Source of the DNA: Lentisphaerota bacterium
GTDB lineage: Bacteria; Verrucomicrobiota; Kiritimatiellia; RFP12; UBA1067
NCBI GenBank assembly: GCA_015061765.1
Contig: SUVZ01000036.1
Coordinates: 1 to 16,426 of the forward strand
Length of the DNA: 16,426 bases
Direction: 5' to 3'
Within the stretch, counting starts at the first letter, position 1; every line of letters begins with the position of its first letter. The notes below the pieces were generated by a model that worked only from the letters and a program-made list of their open reading frames with translations, was not told the origin of the DNA and made no database searches. Of this stretch, positions 1 through 5,893 are shown one piece after another. The position numbers were made by a program, and so were the translations under genes.

Positions 1-48
1 ACAAAGGGAAATCTCGTCAGGAGGTGGCATGAACCGACCCACACTCAT
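1..48 (-). CDS. start of an unidentified gene running off the left edge (partial)
   Basis: An open frame starts at ATG (48-46) and stays open for 16 codons to the first base of the window (reads MSVGRFMPPPDEISLC). Its ATG overlaps the stop of a nine-codon mini-ORF (ATGA overlap), which itself has a strong Shine-Dalgarno right after the stop of the SUMF1-fold gene. The arrangement suggests a downstream operon member translated by coupling. Sixteen residues are too few to assign a family. Alternatively the gene begins at the mini-ORF start (74) and a frameshift or sequencing error separates the two frames. Confidence 0.3.
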   Translation of the reverse strand, partial: MSVGRFMPPPDEISLC

Positions 49-74
49 GCACGAAGAGCCAAAATTTTCTTCAT
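45..74 (-). CDS. nine-codon mini-ORF with strong RBS after the SUMF1-fold gene
   Basis: ATG at 74-72 is preceded by AAGGAG (plus-strand 83-88) with 8-nt spacing. The Shine-Dalgarno begins immediately after the upstream gene's TGA (89-91). The frame reads MKKILALRA and ends in TGA at 47-45, overlapping the next ATG. It may be a coupling leader peptide for the gene at the left edge, or the true beginning of that gene (a lysine-rich, hydrophobic start like a signal peptide) broken by a frameshift. The ribosome-binding site is convincing; the peptide itself is not recognised. Confidence 0.35.
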   Translation of the reverse strand: MKKILALRA

Positions 75-88
75 CTCAAATTCTCCTT

Positions 89-1402
89 TCATTTAAAAAT
101 CGCAGGTGCACAAAGACGGCAACCCTGGTAGCTGTATTCCTTGCTATATGTGCCACTCGCACGACTTGCCGAACGACAACCATGGTATGCTTGACTATAA
201 TAGCCACCCCTCAATACGAAAGATTTTTCATCGCTTGCCTCTCCCACCGTAGGACCAACAGGATCAACTGCGACACCGTTAAAAGCATAATCTATCGGCA
301 AAAACGAAGCTGAAGATTGCCAATCCGAATAACGATCCAAACAACGCTCCTGAACATTTCCGTGCATGTCATAAAGTCCAAAATCATTGCATTGCTTCAA
401 CCCGACAATATGCGTCTCGACACCAGCGTTCCTATGATACCAACCGACAAGATTCATGTTTTCGGCAGTGGAAGCCCCGCCATTATTAAACGCCGTTGTT
501 GTTCCTGAACGGCAAGCATATTCCCATTGAGCTTCTGTCGGCAAATCAATCCGGTTAAGACCGCATTTGCTGCGAAGTGTCCCGATTAAGCTCTTGCTAT
601 AAATATTGGTGTAGCCGCTCTCAGGCCAAGGAACCTCATTTGGTCTGCTAGAGCTGAATCCCCCTCTCAAAATATTCACTGACAACTTTTCCGCCGGTCG
701 CATCGGCGAGTCGGCAGAATCCTTGAAATTAGACTCGTGACTATAGCCAATCTTGGCCAATTGGCCTTGCGTCAATTCATACACCCCCATATAATAATCG
801 GCTGTAAGCATAACTAAATGCGGAATTTCACTTGCACCACGATTTGTATCTTCATCTTCCGGCGAACCCATGCGCCAGACAACGCCCGCCGCCGGAATCT
901 TGCGCATCAATATGGCATTCGTCTTGTAGTAGTCGCTATTGATGCCGTACGGCACAAAATCTGGCTTGGCATAAAGCCGCACATCATTCTTCGTCTCCAA
1001 GCCGATCACCAGATAATCCGGCGGCGCATTGGTGGGCCATGCCGTCACCACGGCGCGAATCTGCCCTGCGGGAATACTCTTCTCCGGCCATTCGGCGCGT
1101 GACTGCCAAGTGATTTTGCGCGCTCCCGCTCTGATCACCTTATGCACGTCGCCGCTTAAGGTCTGCAGATTCTCGCCGCCGATGGAAACCCATTCTCCGG
1201 AAGCGTCGGCCAAGGTGTTGGTTTCGATATCCACCGTAACAATCGCGGGAGCGTTTTTGAGCTCGTATGATATCGTAGCCTTGGCATTGACCTGCCTGAA
1301 CTCCACGCTCGACTGCTCAATCACCGGCAGCGCTGCATTCATCCCCGCTGACATCATGAAAGCGGAGAATACAGTCAGGAGTTGCAAAGATGAACGCTTC
1401 AT
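89..1402 (-). CDS. secreted SUMF1-fold (formylglycine-generating-enzyme-like) protein, probably non-catalytic
   Basis: The 437-residue product starts with a Sec signal peptide (about residues 1-23: MKRSS, a hydrophobic run, then SAGMNA). Residues 25-135 form a beta-rich domain, a fusion I recall as common in Lentisphaerota/Kiritimatiellota proteins. Residues 160-437 carry SUMF1/FGE-sulfatase signatures: MGSPEDED near 178, a DLPTEAQWEYACRSG motif at 286-300, GLYDMHGNVQE at 342-352 and LRGGYYSQ near 397-404 followed by GCRSASR. True formylglycine-generating enzymes use a Cys pair near this last motif; only C409 is seen here, so sulfatase activation is unlikely and a binding or structural role is more plausible. 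The gene has its own promoter region, homologous to that of the glycosidase upstream, so the two are probably co-regulated by the nearby XylR-like protein. The Shine-Dalgarno for this exact ATG is only a G-rich tract, whereas a stronger site serves an upstream ORF. Confidence 0.88.
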   Translation of the reverse strand: MKRSSLQLLTVFSAFMMSAGMNAALPVIEQSSVEFRQVNAKATISYELKNAPAIVTVDIETNTLADASGEWVSIGGENLQTLSGDVHKVIRAGARKITWQSRAEWPEKSIPAGQIRAVVTAWPTNAPPDYLVIGLETKNDVRLYAKPDFVPYGINSDYYKTNAILMRKIPAAGVVWRMGSPEDEDTNRGASEIPHLVMLTADYYMGVYELTQGQLAKIGYSHESNFKDSADSPMRPAEKLSVNILRGGFSSSRPNEVPWPESGYTNIYSKSLIGTLRSKCGLNRIDLPTEAQWEYACRSGTTTAFNNGGASTAENMNLVGWYHRNAGVETHIVGLKQCNDFGLYDMHGNVQERCLDRYSDWQSSASFLPIDYAFNGVAVDPVGPTVGEASDEKSFVLRGGYYSQAYHGCRSASRASGTYSKEYSYQGCRLCAPAIFK

Positions 1403-1445
1403 ATTTGCACCCCCCCCTCATTATGTCATTTTTTAGCAGTTTCAT
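1317..1445 (-). CDS. leader ORF overlapping the start of the SUMF1-fold gene (42 codons)
   Basis: ATG at 1445-1443 has AGGAG (plus 1453-1457) at the ideal 7-nt spacing. It reads MKLLKNDIMRGG, passes through an eight-G tract, overlaps the main start at 1402 in another frame and stops at 1319-1317. The homologous leader before the glycosidase reads MKLPENNIMRERA and stops two bases before that gene. The first ten codons match at 26 of 30 bases, but the differences all change amino acids, so the Shine-Dalgarno, ATG and position are conserved rather than the peptide. It is probably translated; its role could be coupling or attenuation. Confidence 0.35.
   Translation of the reverse strand: MKLLKNDIMRGGCKYEAFIFATPDCILRFHDVSGDECSAAGD
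1410..1417 (-). repeat. homopolymer of eight G (coding sense) in the leader of the SUMF1-fold gene
   Basis: Eight consecutive C on the plus strand lie between the leader-ORF ATG and the main ATG. With eight G the leader runs out of frame into the gene. With seven it would fuse in frame to the gene, and with nine it would stop at a TGA overlapping the main ATG. The homologous control region at 4329-4340 lacks the homopolymer and is one base longer here, which fits slippage or decay in this stretch. Confidence 0.6.
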
Positions 1446-1519
1446 AGGTTTGCTCCTTTCTGGTTTTGAGGCTTTTCACAATCAAGTGAGAACAGCCTAC
1501 AACATCTCATATGTCGCGC

Positions 1520-1549
1520 ATTGTACTAAATGCCGCACATCGGGTTCAA
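1520..1549 (-). promoter_or_regulatory. promoter of the SUMF1-fold gene
   Basis: In minus-strand sense, TTGAAC (1549-1544), an 18-bp spacer and TACAAT (1525-1520) resemble a sigma70 promoter. The same elements occur unchanged in the homologous region before the glycosidase. Transcription would begin near 1513, leaving an untranslated leader of roughly 110 nt that contains the leader ORF. The imperfect -35 and adjacent half-sites suggest dependence on an activator. Confidence 0.6.
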
Positions 1550-1554
1550 TACAA

Positions 1555-1590
1555 ATTTTCGCAATACTCAATAATATTTTCGCAACTCAA
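1555..1590 (-). promoter_or_regulatory. putative XylR-like operator (two direct half-sites), copy A
   Basis: On the plus strand ATTTTCGCAA occurs at 1555-1564 and again at 1576-1585, exactly 21 bp apart (two helical turns), each followed by CTCAA (after TA in the first). Direct half-sites with about 21-bp periodicity are the classical target layout of AraC-type dimers. The promoter-proximal half-site ends 5 bp from the -35, a class II activator position. The link to the regulator at 4542 is inferred from the copy next to that gene. Confidence 0.55.
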
Positions 1591-1670
1591 AAAACATAGT
1601 TTTGGTTTGGAATTCAGCAACTGACACTAGGAATATGGCTATTGCATAGAACTCTGCTCAAAGTCTCTCC

Positions 1671-1686
1671 ACCCCAAATTAGGGGT
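1671..1686 (-). terminator. weak hairpin after the glycosidase gene
   Basis: ACCCC (1671-1675) and GGGGT (1682-1686) form a 5-bp stem with a six-base loop about 14 bases after the glycosidase stop. No U-tract follows in the minus-strand sense, so efficient intrinsic termination is doubtful. Confidence 0.25.
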
Positions 1687-1699
1687 TCCAGTCAAATGA

Positions 1700-4324
1700 T
1701 CACAAGTTTCTCCACTCGGCAGAAATCAGGCCTTCGTTCCCGCAATTCAGCGTCGATACGCCCGGCTGGTCCACCTTGATTCCGTGAAGAACTCCGTTCC
1801 CGATCGAACGCCCCTGTCCGTCAATACATATAGGAGCGCGACCGAAGGACGGACGCATCGACGTTACAATCGTAACCTCCAGCTTTGCTTTTTTCCCGGC
1901 CATCGCCCTGGGTACCTTCCATTCGAACGGAGCGAGTGCGCGTTCACCAAGATCCATGCCGCCCAGCCTTACGCACGCAACCAGACCCGCGGTGTCGAGA
2001 GCAAGGACATTCCCCTCCACCACAACGTCGGCACTGTACGTCACTTCGCCGGCGAAGTCCTCAAGGCCAATGTCGGACAGTCTCCCGAGAGAAGATGCCG
2101 TTTCCGGGCAATCAAACACCACACCGGGCTCGCGCGCTCCGAATCTGCCGCAAAGCCACAGCGCAGGCAGATAAATATTGCCGTCGTTTCTCCCTTCAAG
2201 ACGCAGATCATACTCCCCTGCCGCCAGCGTAAAGGGAGCGCTCTCCCCATACATGCCGGAGTAGGAGAACGGAACGTTTCCGCTAGACCGATCGGGAACG
2301 ACCAACTTTCCATTGATGGATATCTTGACCTTCCCCTTGGGGCAGTCGCAGACGATCCAGCGGACGTTCTCTATTGGAGTCTTCACGACAAGTCTCGCCG
2401 TGTTGTTTGTCGTGAACCAGATTCGGCGAAGACTCGGCCGATCGAGCGACAGATTCCAGGAATCCACCTTCACCGGAGTGGATTTAACAGCCTTCCTGCA
2501 GGGACTGACGGTCTTGCCGAAGATGACACGCCCACAGCCAGGAAGGTCAAAAACATCGCCGCGGCCGAGACGCAGCCCCGTGAAGTCAGTATCCGTGAGA
2601 TTCAACACAACGCCCGTGCCGTCGGCATAATTGCGGACGAGAAGTCCCGGCACAACATTGCCGGCGCTGTCAACCGCTCGCCATAACCCGTCCGTCTCTG
2701 CGTAAAGCCAGTCGCGAACCTCTTCAGGCGACGAAAACTCCTTGCCGGACCTCTCCTCAACAATCTTGTCTCCCCTGAAGCCGAAGATGTACTTCAGTCC
2801 GCTCTTGTCGTCTTCCTGAAGAAGCTCGAATGAGACCTGCCCCCAGCTCAGCTCCCGCACGAGCGGATTGAACGGCGGGGACTTCTCTCCCGGCGCGAAT
2901 CTCTTGAGCGCAAGGCGTCCGGAGAGCCTCTGCGGATACCTGACTCCCACATTACGGACAAAACGCTTGCGGCTCCACTTCGCCGCAAGTCTTGCCTCGT
3001 CATGAAGTCCGGCGCAGTGCGCGAACCACGGCTGGGCGGGGCTTGCCATCATGGCATATGCGCTCTTTTCGAGAAATCCGAGGGCGGTCACCTGATAGAG
3101 AGACGTGAAATAATGGTCCATTCCGTAAAGCGCACACGTCCAAAAAGCCTGCGCCATCTGTCCATGCGTGATGTCGAGCGGACCAAGCGCATAGAGTTCC
3201 ACGCCCCCCGGGCAGGAGAGGGAATCACCGGGCTTTGAATTATGCTCAATGCCATACTGCGCCGTGGAGTACGTCAGCCACTCATCCTCCTTCTGTACAC
3301 GAACCGGATAGCTTTTTGGGAGATTGATACGTATCTTGTCCATACCCGGAAGCGTCATGCCGCAGATGGAATTGAGAGGAAGACCGTTCCAGTTGCTAGA
3401 AGTGAGGGGCGAACCCTCTCCGATCATGTGTCCACACAGCTTGATTCCCATCTTGTCGCACCATGCGGATATCTGGTCGAAGTAGGCGCGGCGGAACTGA
3501 CGGCCTTTCAGCTCCGTGTAGAGTTCCCATACACGCGTCTTCGAAGGATCGCGAAGCGACTCCTCCACGTCTTTTCGGAAGTCACGCCCCGTCAGCTCAC
3601 GATATTGCATCTCCAGTTCCTTCCACCAGCGGAAGGTAACGACGGGCTTGGGGCTATTCCACTTCATTACCGACGGATGTGCCGGTTCGTCCGTGAAGAT
3701 TCCGAGTATGGTTCCGTCGCGGAAATACTCGCCAAAGCGTTTTTCATATACTTCATGGGTGAGCTCCATGAAGCGGCGTATGGCAGCTTCGGAGTATGCA
3801 TTGACGTCGTAGTACGGATCGTACATCGAAAGCTGGTCATTTCGCTTCACTTCCCAGTCGAACGATCCATCGTCGCGGCGGCGCACCGCATATTCGGTAT
3901 ACGTCCATTCGGGATTCTCCATCGGCACGCGTCCCCTGCAGCTGCCGCTGGGCCAGTTGTATTCGTCGTAAAGCCAGATGTGTCCGCCAACCGATCTGGC
4001 CTCGCGCAGCATGTGCCCGACAAAGTCAAGCCACGCTTCGCCCATGTACTCGATCTCAAGTCCGCTGCGGGCATAGACCACCCACTGGCTGAATCCGGCC
4101 TTAACCGATTCCTGTACTATCTCCCGCGCCTCCTTCGCTCCGGGCTTGCCGCTAATCGCAGTGAACAGAATAAGCGGCGAATCCCCGCCCGTGCCTTTAT
4201 CTCGAGTGGGCGAATCCGCTCCAGAGGCAATTAGCGGAACAGACGAAAAGACCGCGGACAGAACTGCCGCAAACATCAACGCAATTCTATATGATGTGAA
4301 CAGACGCAAAGACAAGTGCTTCAT
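1700..4324 (-). CDS. secreted glycoside hydrolase, GH106-like (alpha-L-rhamnosidase-related)
   Basis: The 874-residue protein has a long N-terminal signal region (about 1-36, ending ASGA), so it is periplasmic or exported. The segment VVYARSGLEIEYMG (82-95) followed by WLYDEYNWPSG (117-127) matches the arrangement I know from GH106 alpha-L-rhamnosidases and relatives. E121 and the D212-E213 pair in IFTDEPAH are the best acidic candidates for catalysis, though I cannot align them. The C-terminal part from about 640 looks like beta-sandwich domains, the last resembling a GH2-type sugar-binding fold (near 770-860). It is divergent from a XylR-type regulator and shares its control region with the SUMF1-fold gene, pointing to induction by a plant or mucosal polysaccharide sugar. 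The ATG at 4324 has only a weak AGGG-type ribosome site; a strong one precedes a 13-codon leader ORF ending two bases upstream. Exact family and substrate are uncertain. Confidence 0.85.
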   Translation of the reverse strand: MKHLSLRLFTSYRIALMFAAVLSAVFSSVPLIASGADSPTRDKGTGGDSPLILFTAISGKPGAKEAREIVQESVKAGFSQWVVYARSGLEIEYMGEAWLDFVGHMLREARSVGGHIWLYDEYNWPSGSCRGRVPMENPEWTYTEYAVRRRDDGSFDWEVKRNDQLSMYDPYYDVNAYSEAAIRRFMELTHEVYEKRFGEYFRDGTILGIFTDEPAHPSVMKWNSPKPVVTFRWWKELEMQYRELTGRDFRKDVEESLRDPSKTRVWELYTELKGRQFRRAYFDQISAWCDKMGIKLCGHMIGEGSPLTSSNWNGLPLNSICGMTLPGMDKIRINLPKSYPVRVQKEDEWLTYSTAQYGIEHNSKPGDSLSCPGGVELYALGPLDITHGQMAQAFWTCALYGMDHYFTSLYQVTALGFLEKSAYAMMASPAQPWFAHCAGLHDEARLAAKWSRKRFVRNVGVRYPQRLSGRLALKRFAPGEKSPPFNPLVRELSWGQVSFELLQEDDKSGLKYIFGFRGDKIVEERSGKEFSSPEEVRDWLYAETDGLWRAVDSAGNVVPGLLVRNYADGTGVVLNLTDTDFTGLRLGRGDVFDLPGCGRVIFGKTVSPCRKAVKSTPVKVDSWNLSLDRPSLRRIWFTTNNTARLVVKTPIENVRWIVCDCPKGKVKISINGKLVVPDRSSGNVPFSYSGMYGESAPFTLAAGEYDLRLEGRNDGNIYLPALWLCGRFGAREPGVVFDCPETASSLGRLSDIGLEDFAGEVTYSADVVVEGNVLALDTAGLVACVRLGGMDLGERALAPFEWKVPRAMAGKKAKLEVTIVTSMRPSFGRAPICIDGQGRSIGNGVLHGIKVDQPGVSTLNCGNEGLISAEWRNL

Positions 4325-4326
4325 AT

Positions 4327-4368
4327 TTACGCCCTTTCCCTCATTATGTTATTTTCCGGCAGTTTCAT
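4327..4368 (-). CDS. 13-codon leader ORF directly before the glycosidase
   Basis: ATG at 4368-4366 has AGGAG (plus 4376-4380) at 7-nt spacing. It reads MKLPENNIMRERA and stops with TAA at 4329-4327, two bases before the glycosidase ATG. The position is ideal for translational coupling, and the strong Shine-Dalgarno is 51 nt from the glycosidase start, too far to serve it directly. A related leader with the same ribosome site precedes the SUMF1-fold gene. Confidence 0.45.
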   Translation of the reverse strand: MKLPENNIMRERA

Positions 4369-4442
4369 ATGTTTGCTCCTTTCTTGCTTCACAGCTCTTT
4401 TACAATCACATAAGAATAGCCTGAAATACCGCATTGGCCCAC

Positions 4443-4472
4443 ATTGTACTAAATGCCGCACATCGGGTTCAA
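4443..4472 (-). promoter_or_regulatory. promoter of the glycosidase gene
   Basis: In minus-strand sense, TTGAAC (4472-4467), an 18-bp spacer and TACAAT (4448-4443), identical in both boxes to the promoter before the SUMF1-fold gene. The start of transcription would lie near 4436. Confidence 0.6.
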
Positions 4473-4477
4473 TGCAA

Positions 4478-4513
4478 TTTTTTGCAATACTCAATAATAT
4501 TTTCGCAACTCAA
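4478..4513. promoter_or_regulatory. putative XylR-like operator (two direct half-sites), copy B
   Basis: Half-sites TTTTTGCAA (4479-4487) and TTTTCGCAA (4500-4508) are 21 bp apart; the first carries a C-to-T change relative to the other copy. They abut the -35 of the glycosidase promoter on one side. On the other they cover the position where the divergent regulator's -35 would be, so one bound dimer could activate the glycosidase and autoregulate its own gene. Confidence 0.55.
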
Positions 4514-4528
4514 AACAGAATTTTGTTA

Positions 4529-4534
4529 TATAAT
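4529..4534 (+). promoter_or_regulatory. -10 box of the regulator gene, possibly leaderless transcript
   Basis: A perfect TATAAT ends 7 bp before the regulator ATG at 4542. Transcription would start at or next to the initiation codon, and no Shine-Dalgarno is present. No good -35 is seen; its expected place overlaps a putative regulator half-site. Confidence 0.5.
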
Positions 4535-4541
4535 TACAGCC

Positions 4542-5744
4542 ATGAACACAAAGAAGAAATACCGGATCGGATTGATCGTCGAACGCTCCAGAGCATTTGG
4601 GCGAAAACTGTGTGAAGGCATCATAACATACGCACAGGACCGTGACGATTGGTATCTGCAATTCCTGACCCCCAGCGATTTGCGCCGGCGACAAATCCGC
4701 GACAATCTCGACGGCTTCATAGCACGTGTAACATCAAATGCTTTTGCACGTCTTCTGAAATCAACAGGGATGCCGGTGGTGGATATATATTACGAAAATC
4801 CGCTTCCGGGTTTCGCCGTAGTGAAAACCAAGCATGAAGCCGTAGGGATCCTTGCCGCAGAGCATTTCATTGACAGGAGATTCAAGAACTTCGCCTATTG
4901 CCCGTACGGAGGCGGACGCACGTCTGCATATTGCCGAAAGTCATTTATACGGCGTCTGAGACGCGCCGGATTTGAATGCAATGTATACTCCACAAAAAAC
5001 GAGCCGTCATACTGCATAGACGGATCGGACCACATCAGCGACGTCCTTTCACCGCCCAAGGATGCGAAGCAGCTCGAAAAATGGCTGGCTTCGCTTCCCA
5101 AGCCTGTGGCCATATTCTGTCCGAGCGATCTCAGAGCCTGGCAGATAAACGAAATATGCCATTCTTCCGGAATAAATGTACCGAGAGAGGTCGCAATACT
5201 CGGACTGGACAACGACATCATAATATGCGGCACATCCAAGCCCATGATCTCCAGCATTGATCCCGATGCGCAGAAGATCGGCTACACCGCGGCGGAAACT
5301 CTCACGGAAATGATGGAGAACGGCATTCCTGAACGGATGATCATAAGGCAGATACCTCCCTCCGGAGTAGTGACAAGGGCGTCATCCGAAACTGCTCCGG
5401 TAGAACCCGCATGGCTCGCGGACGCACTCGTGTACATTCAGCGCAATGCAAAACACGGCATATCCGCCTCGGACGTTTTCGCAGAGCTTAACCTGTCCCA
5501 CACTCTGGTCACAAGAGCCTTCCGCAAAACCCTCGGCGTAACAGTGCAGGGGGAAATCGCCAGAACCCGGCTTGAAGAAGCCCGCAGACTTTTATCCATG
5601 ACCGACCTGAGCATCACCCAGATTGCAAAGCACTCCGGGTTCAACTCGACAACATACTTCATGCAATCGTTTTCCAAAGCCTACGGCATTGCCCCTGGCT
5701 TATGGAGAACAAATCTTAACCCGACTTTCCACGTTCGACCCTAA
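4542..5744 (+). CDS. XylR-family transcriptional regulator (LacI-type sensor plus AraC HTH)
   Basis: From the ATG at 4542 the product has 400 residues, close to E. coli XylR (392). The N-terminus (KYRIGLIVERSRAFGRKLCEGI) starts a periplasmic-binding-protein-like sensor domain spanning about residues 5-275, with the effector-domain pattern VAILGLDND near 225. The C-terminal about 100 residues are an AraC/XylS double helix-turn-helix: one helix pair around LNLSHTLVTRAFRKTLG and a second around ITQIAKHSGFNSTTYFMQSF. A longer frame to 4434 exists but its extra residues come from the duplicated control region, so the later start is preferred. Such proteins activate sugar-utilisation genes upon binding a sugar. 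Its divergent partner, the GH106-like glycosidase, and the SUMF1-fold gene with a copied control region are the obvious targets. Effector unknown. Confidence 0.92.
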   Translation: MNTKKKYRIGLIVERSRAFGRKLCEGIITYAQDRDDWYLQFLTPSDLRRRQIRDNLDGFIARVTSNAFARLLKSTGMPVVDIYYENPLPGFAVVKTKHEAVGILAAEHFIDRRFKNFAYCPYGGGRTSAYCRKSFIRRLRRAGFECNVYSTKNEPSYCIDGSDHISDVLSPPKDAKQLEKWLASLPKPVAIFCPSDLRAWQINEICHSSGINVPREVAILGLDNDIIICGTSKPMISSIDPDAQKIGYTAAETLTEMMENGIPERMIIRQIPPSGVVTRASSETAPVEPAWLADALVYIQRNAKHGISASDVFAELNLSHTLVTRAFRKTLGVTVQGEIARTRLEEARRLLSMTDLSITQIAKHSGFNSTTYFMQSFSKAYGIAPGLWRTNLNPTFHVRP

Positions 5745-5893
5745 GTTTAACTTTTTTTCATGGAAAATAAGGCCCTTGGGGAAATGCAGCATGCGGCGTC
5801 ACAGAACCTCTACGGGGACTTCATCAATCGCGCATTCTCGGAAGATAGGCCACTACGCCTTATCAGCAGTCCGCCAGAATTTAGCGACTAAAA

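Larger units (their letters stand above)
1397..1592. repeat. direct repeat, copy A: duplicated control region before the SUMF1-fold gene
   Basis: This stretch aligns with 4319-4515 in the same orientation. The distal 74 bp (1519-1592 versus 4442-4515) differ at only three positions with no indel. The proximal part, including the Shine-Dalgarno block and the gene start, is more diverged and has a few one-base indels. Similarity stops abruptly inside the A-tract after 1592. The gene-free interval 1403-1699 contains this repeat; the remainder (1593-1699) shows only a small hairpin. Confidence 0.92.
4319..4515. repeat. direct repeat, copy B: control region between the glycosidase and its divergent regulator
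   Basis: Same-orientation homologue of 1397-1592. It spans the glycosidase start codon, a leader ORF, a sigma70-like promoter and two putative regulator half-sites, and ends just before the regulator's -10 box. This copy lies next to the regulator gene and is the likelier source of the duplication; that direction is inferred. Confidence 0.92.

Noticed and set aside
29..313. Plus-strand 94-codon ORF with an excellent AGGAGG five bases before its ATG
   Set aside because: Beyond position 89 it is wholly antisense to the well-supported C-terminus of the SUMF1-fold gene, and its protein is a repetitive Thr/Arg mix without family features. The AGGAGG is explained by the minus-strand proline codons CCA CCT CCT.
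3242..4234. 330-codon plus-strand ORF across the glycosidase gene
   Set aside because: It lies antisense to the conserved GH106-like motifs, has no ribosome site and no recognisable domain.
1397..4515. The two repeat copies as ends of a composite mobile element
   Set aside because: They carry gene starts, promoters and operators, have no terminal inverted repeats or target duplications, and no transposase lies between them.
4434..4541. Upstream extension of the regulator by 36 residues
   Set aside because: These codons fall in the duplicated control region, which is equally conserved before the SUMF1-fold gene where no such protein exists, and a perfect -10 lies within them.
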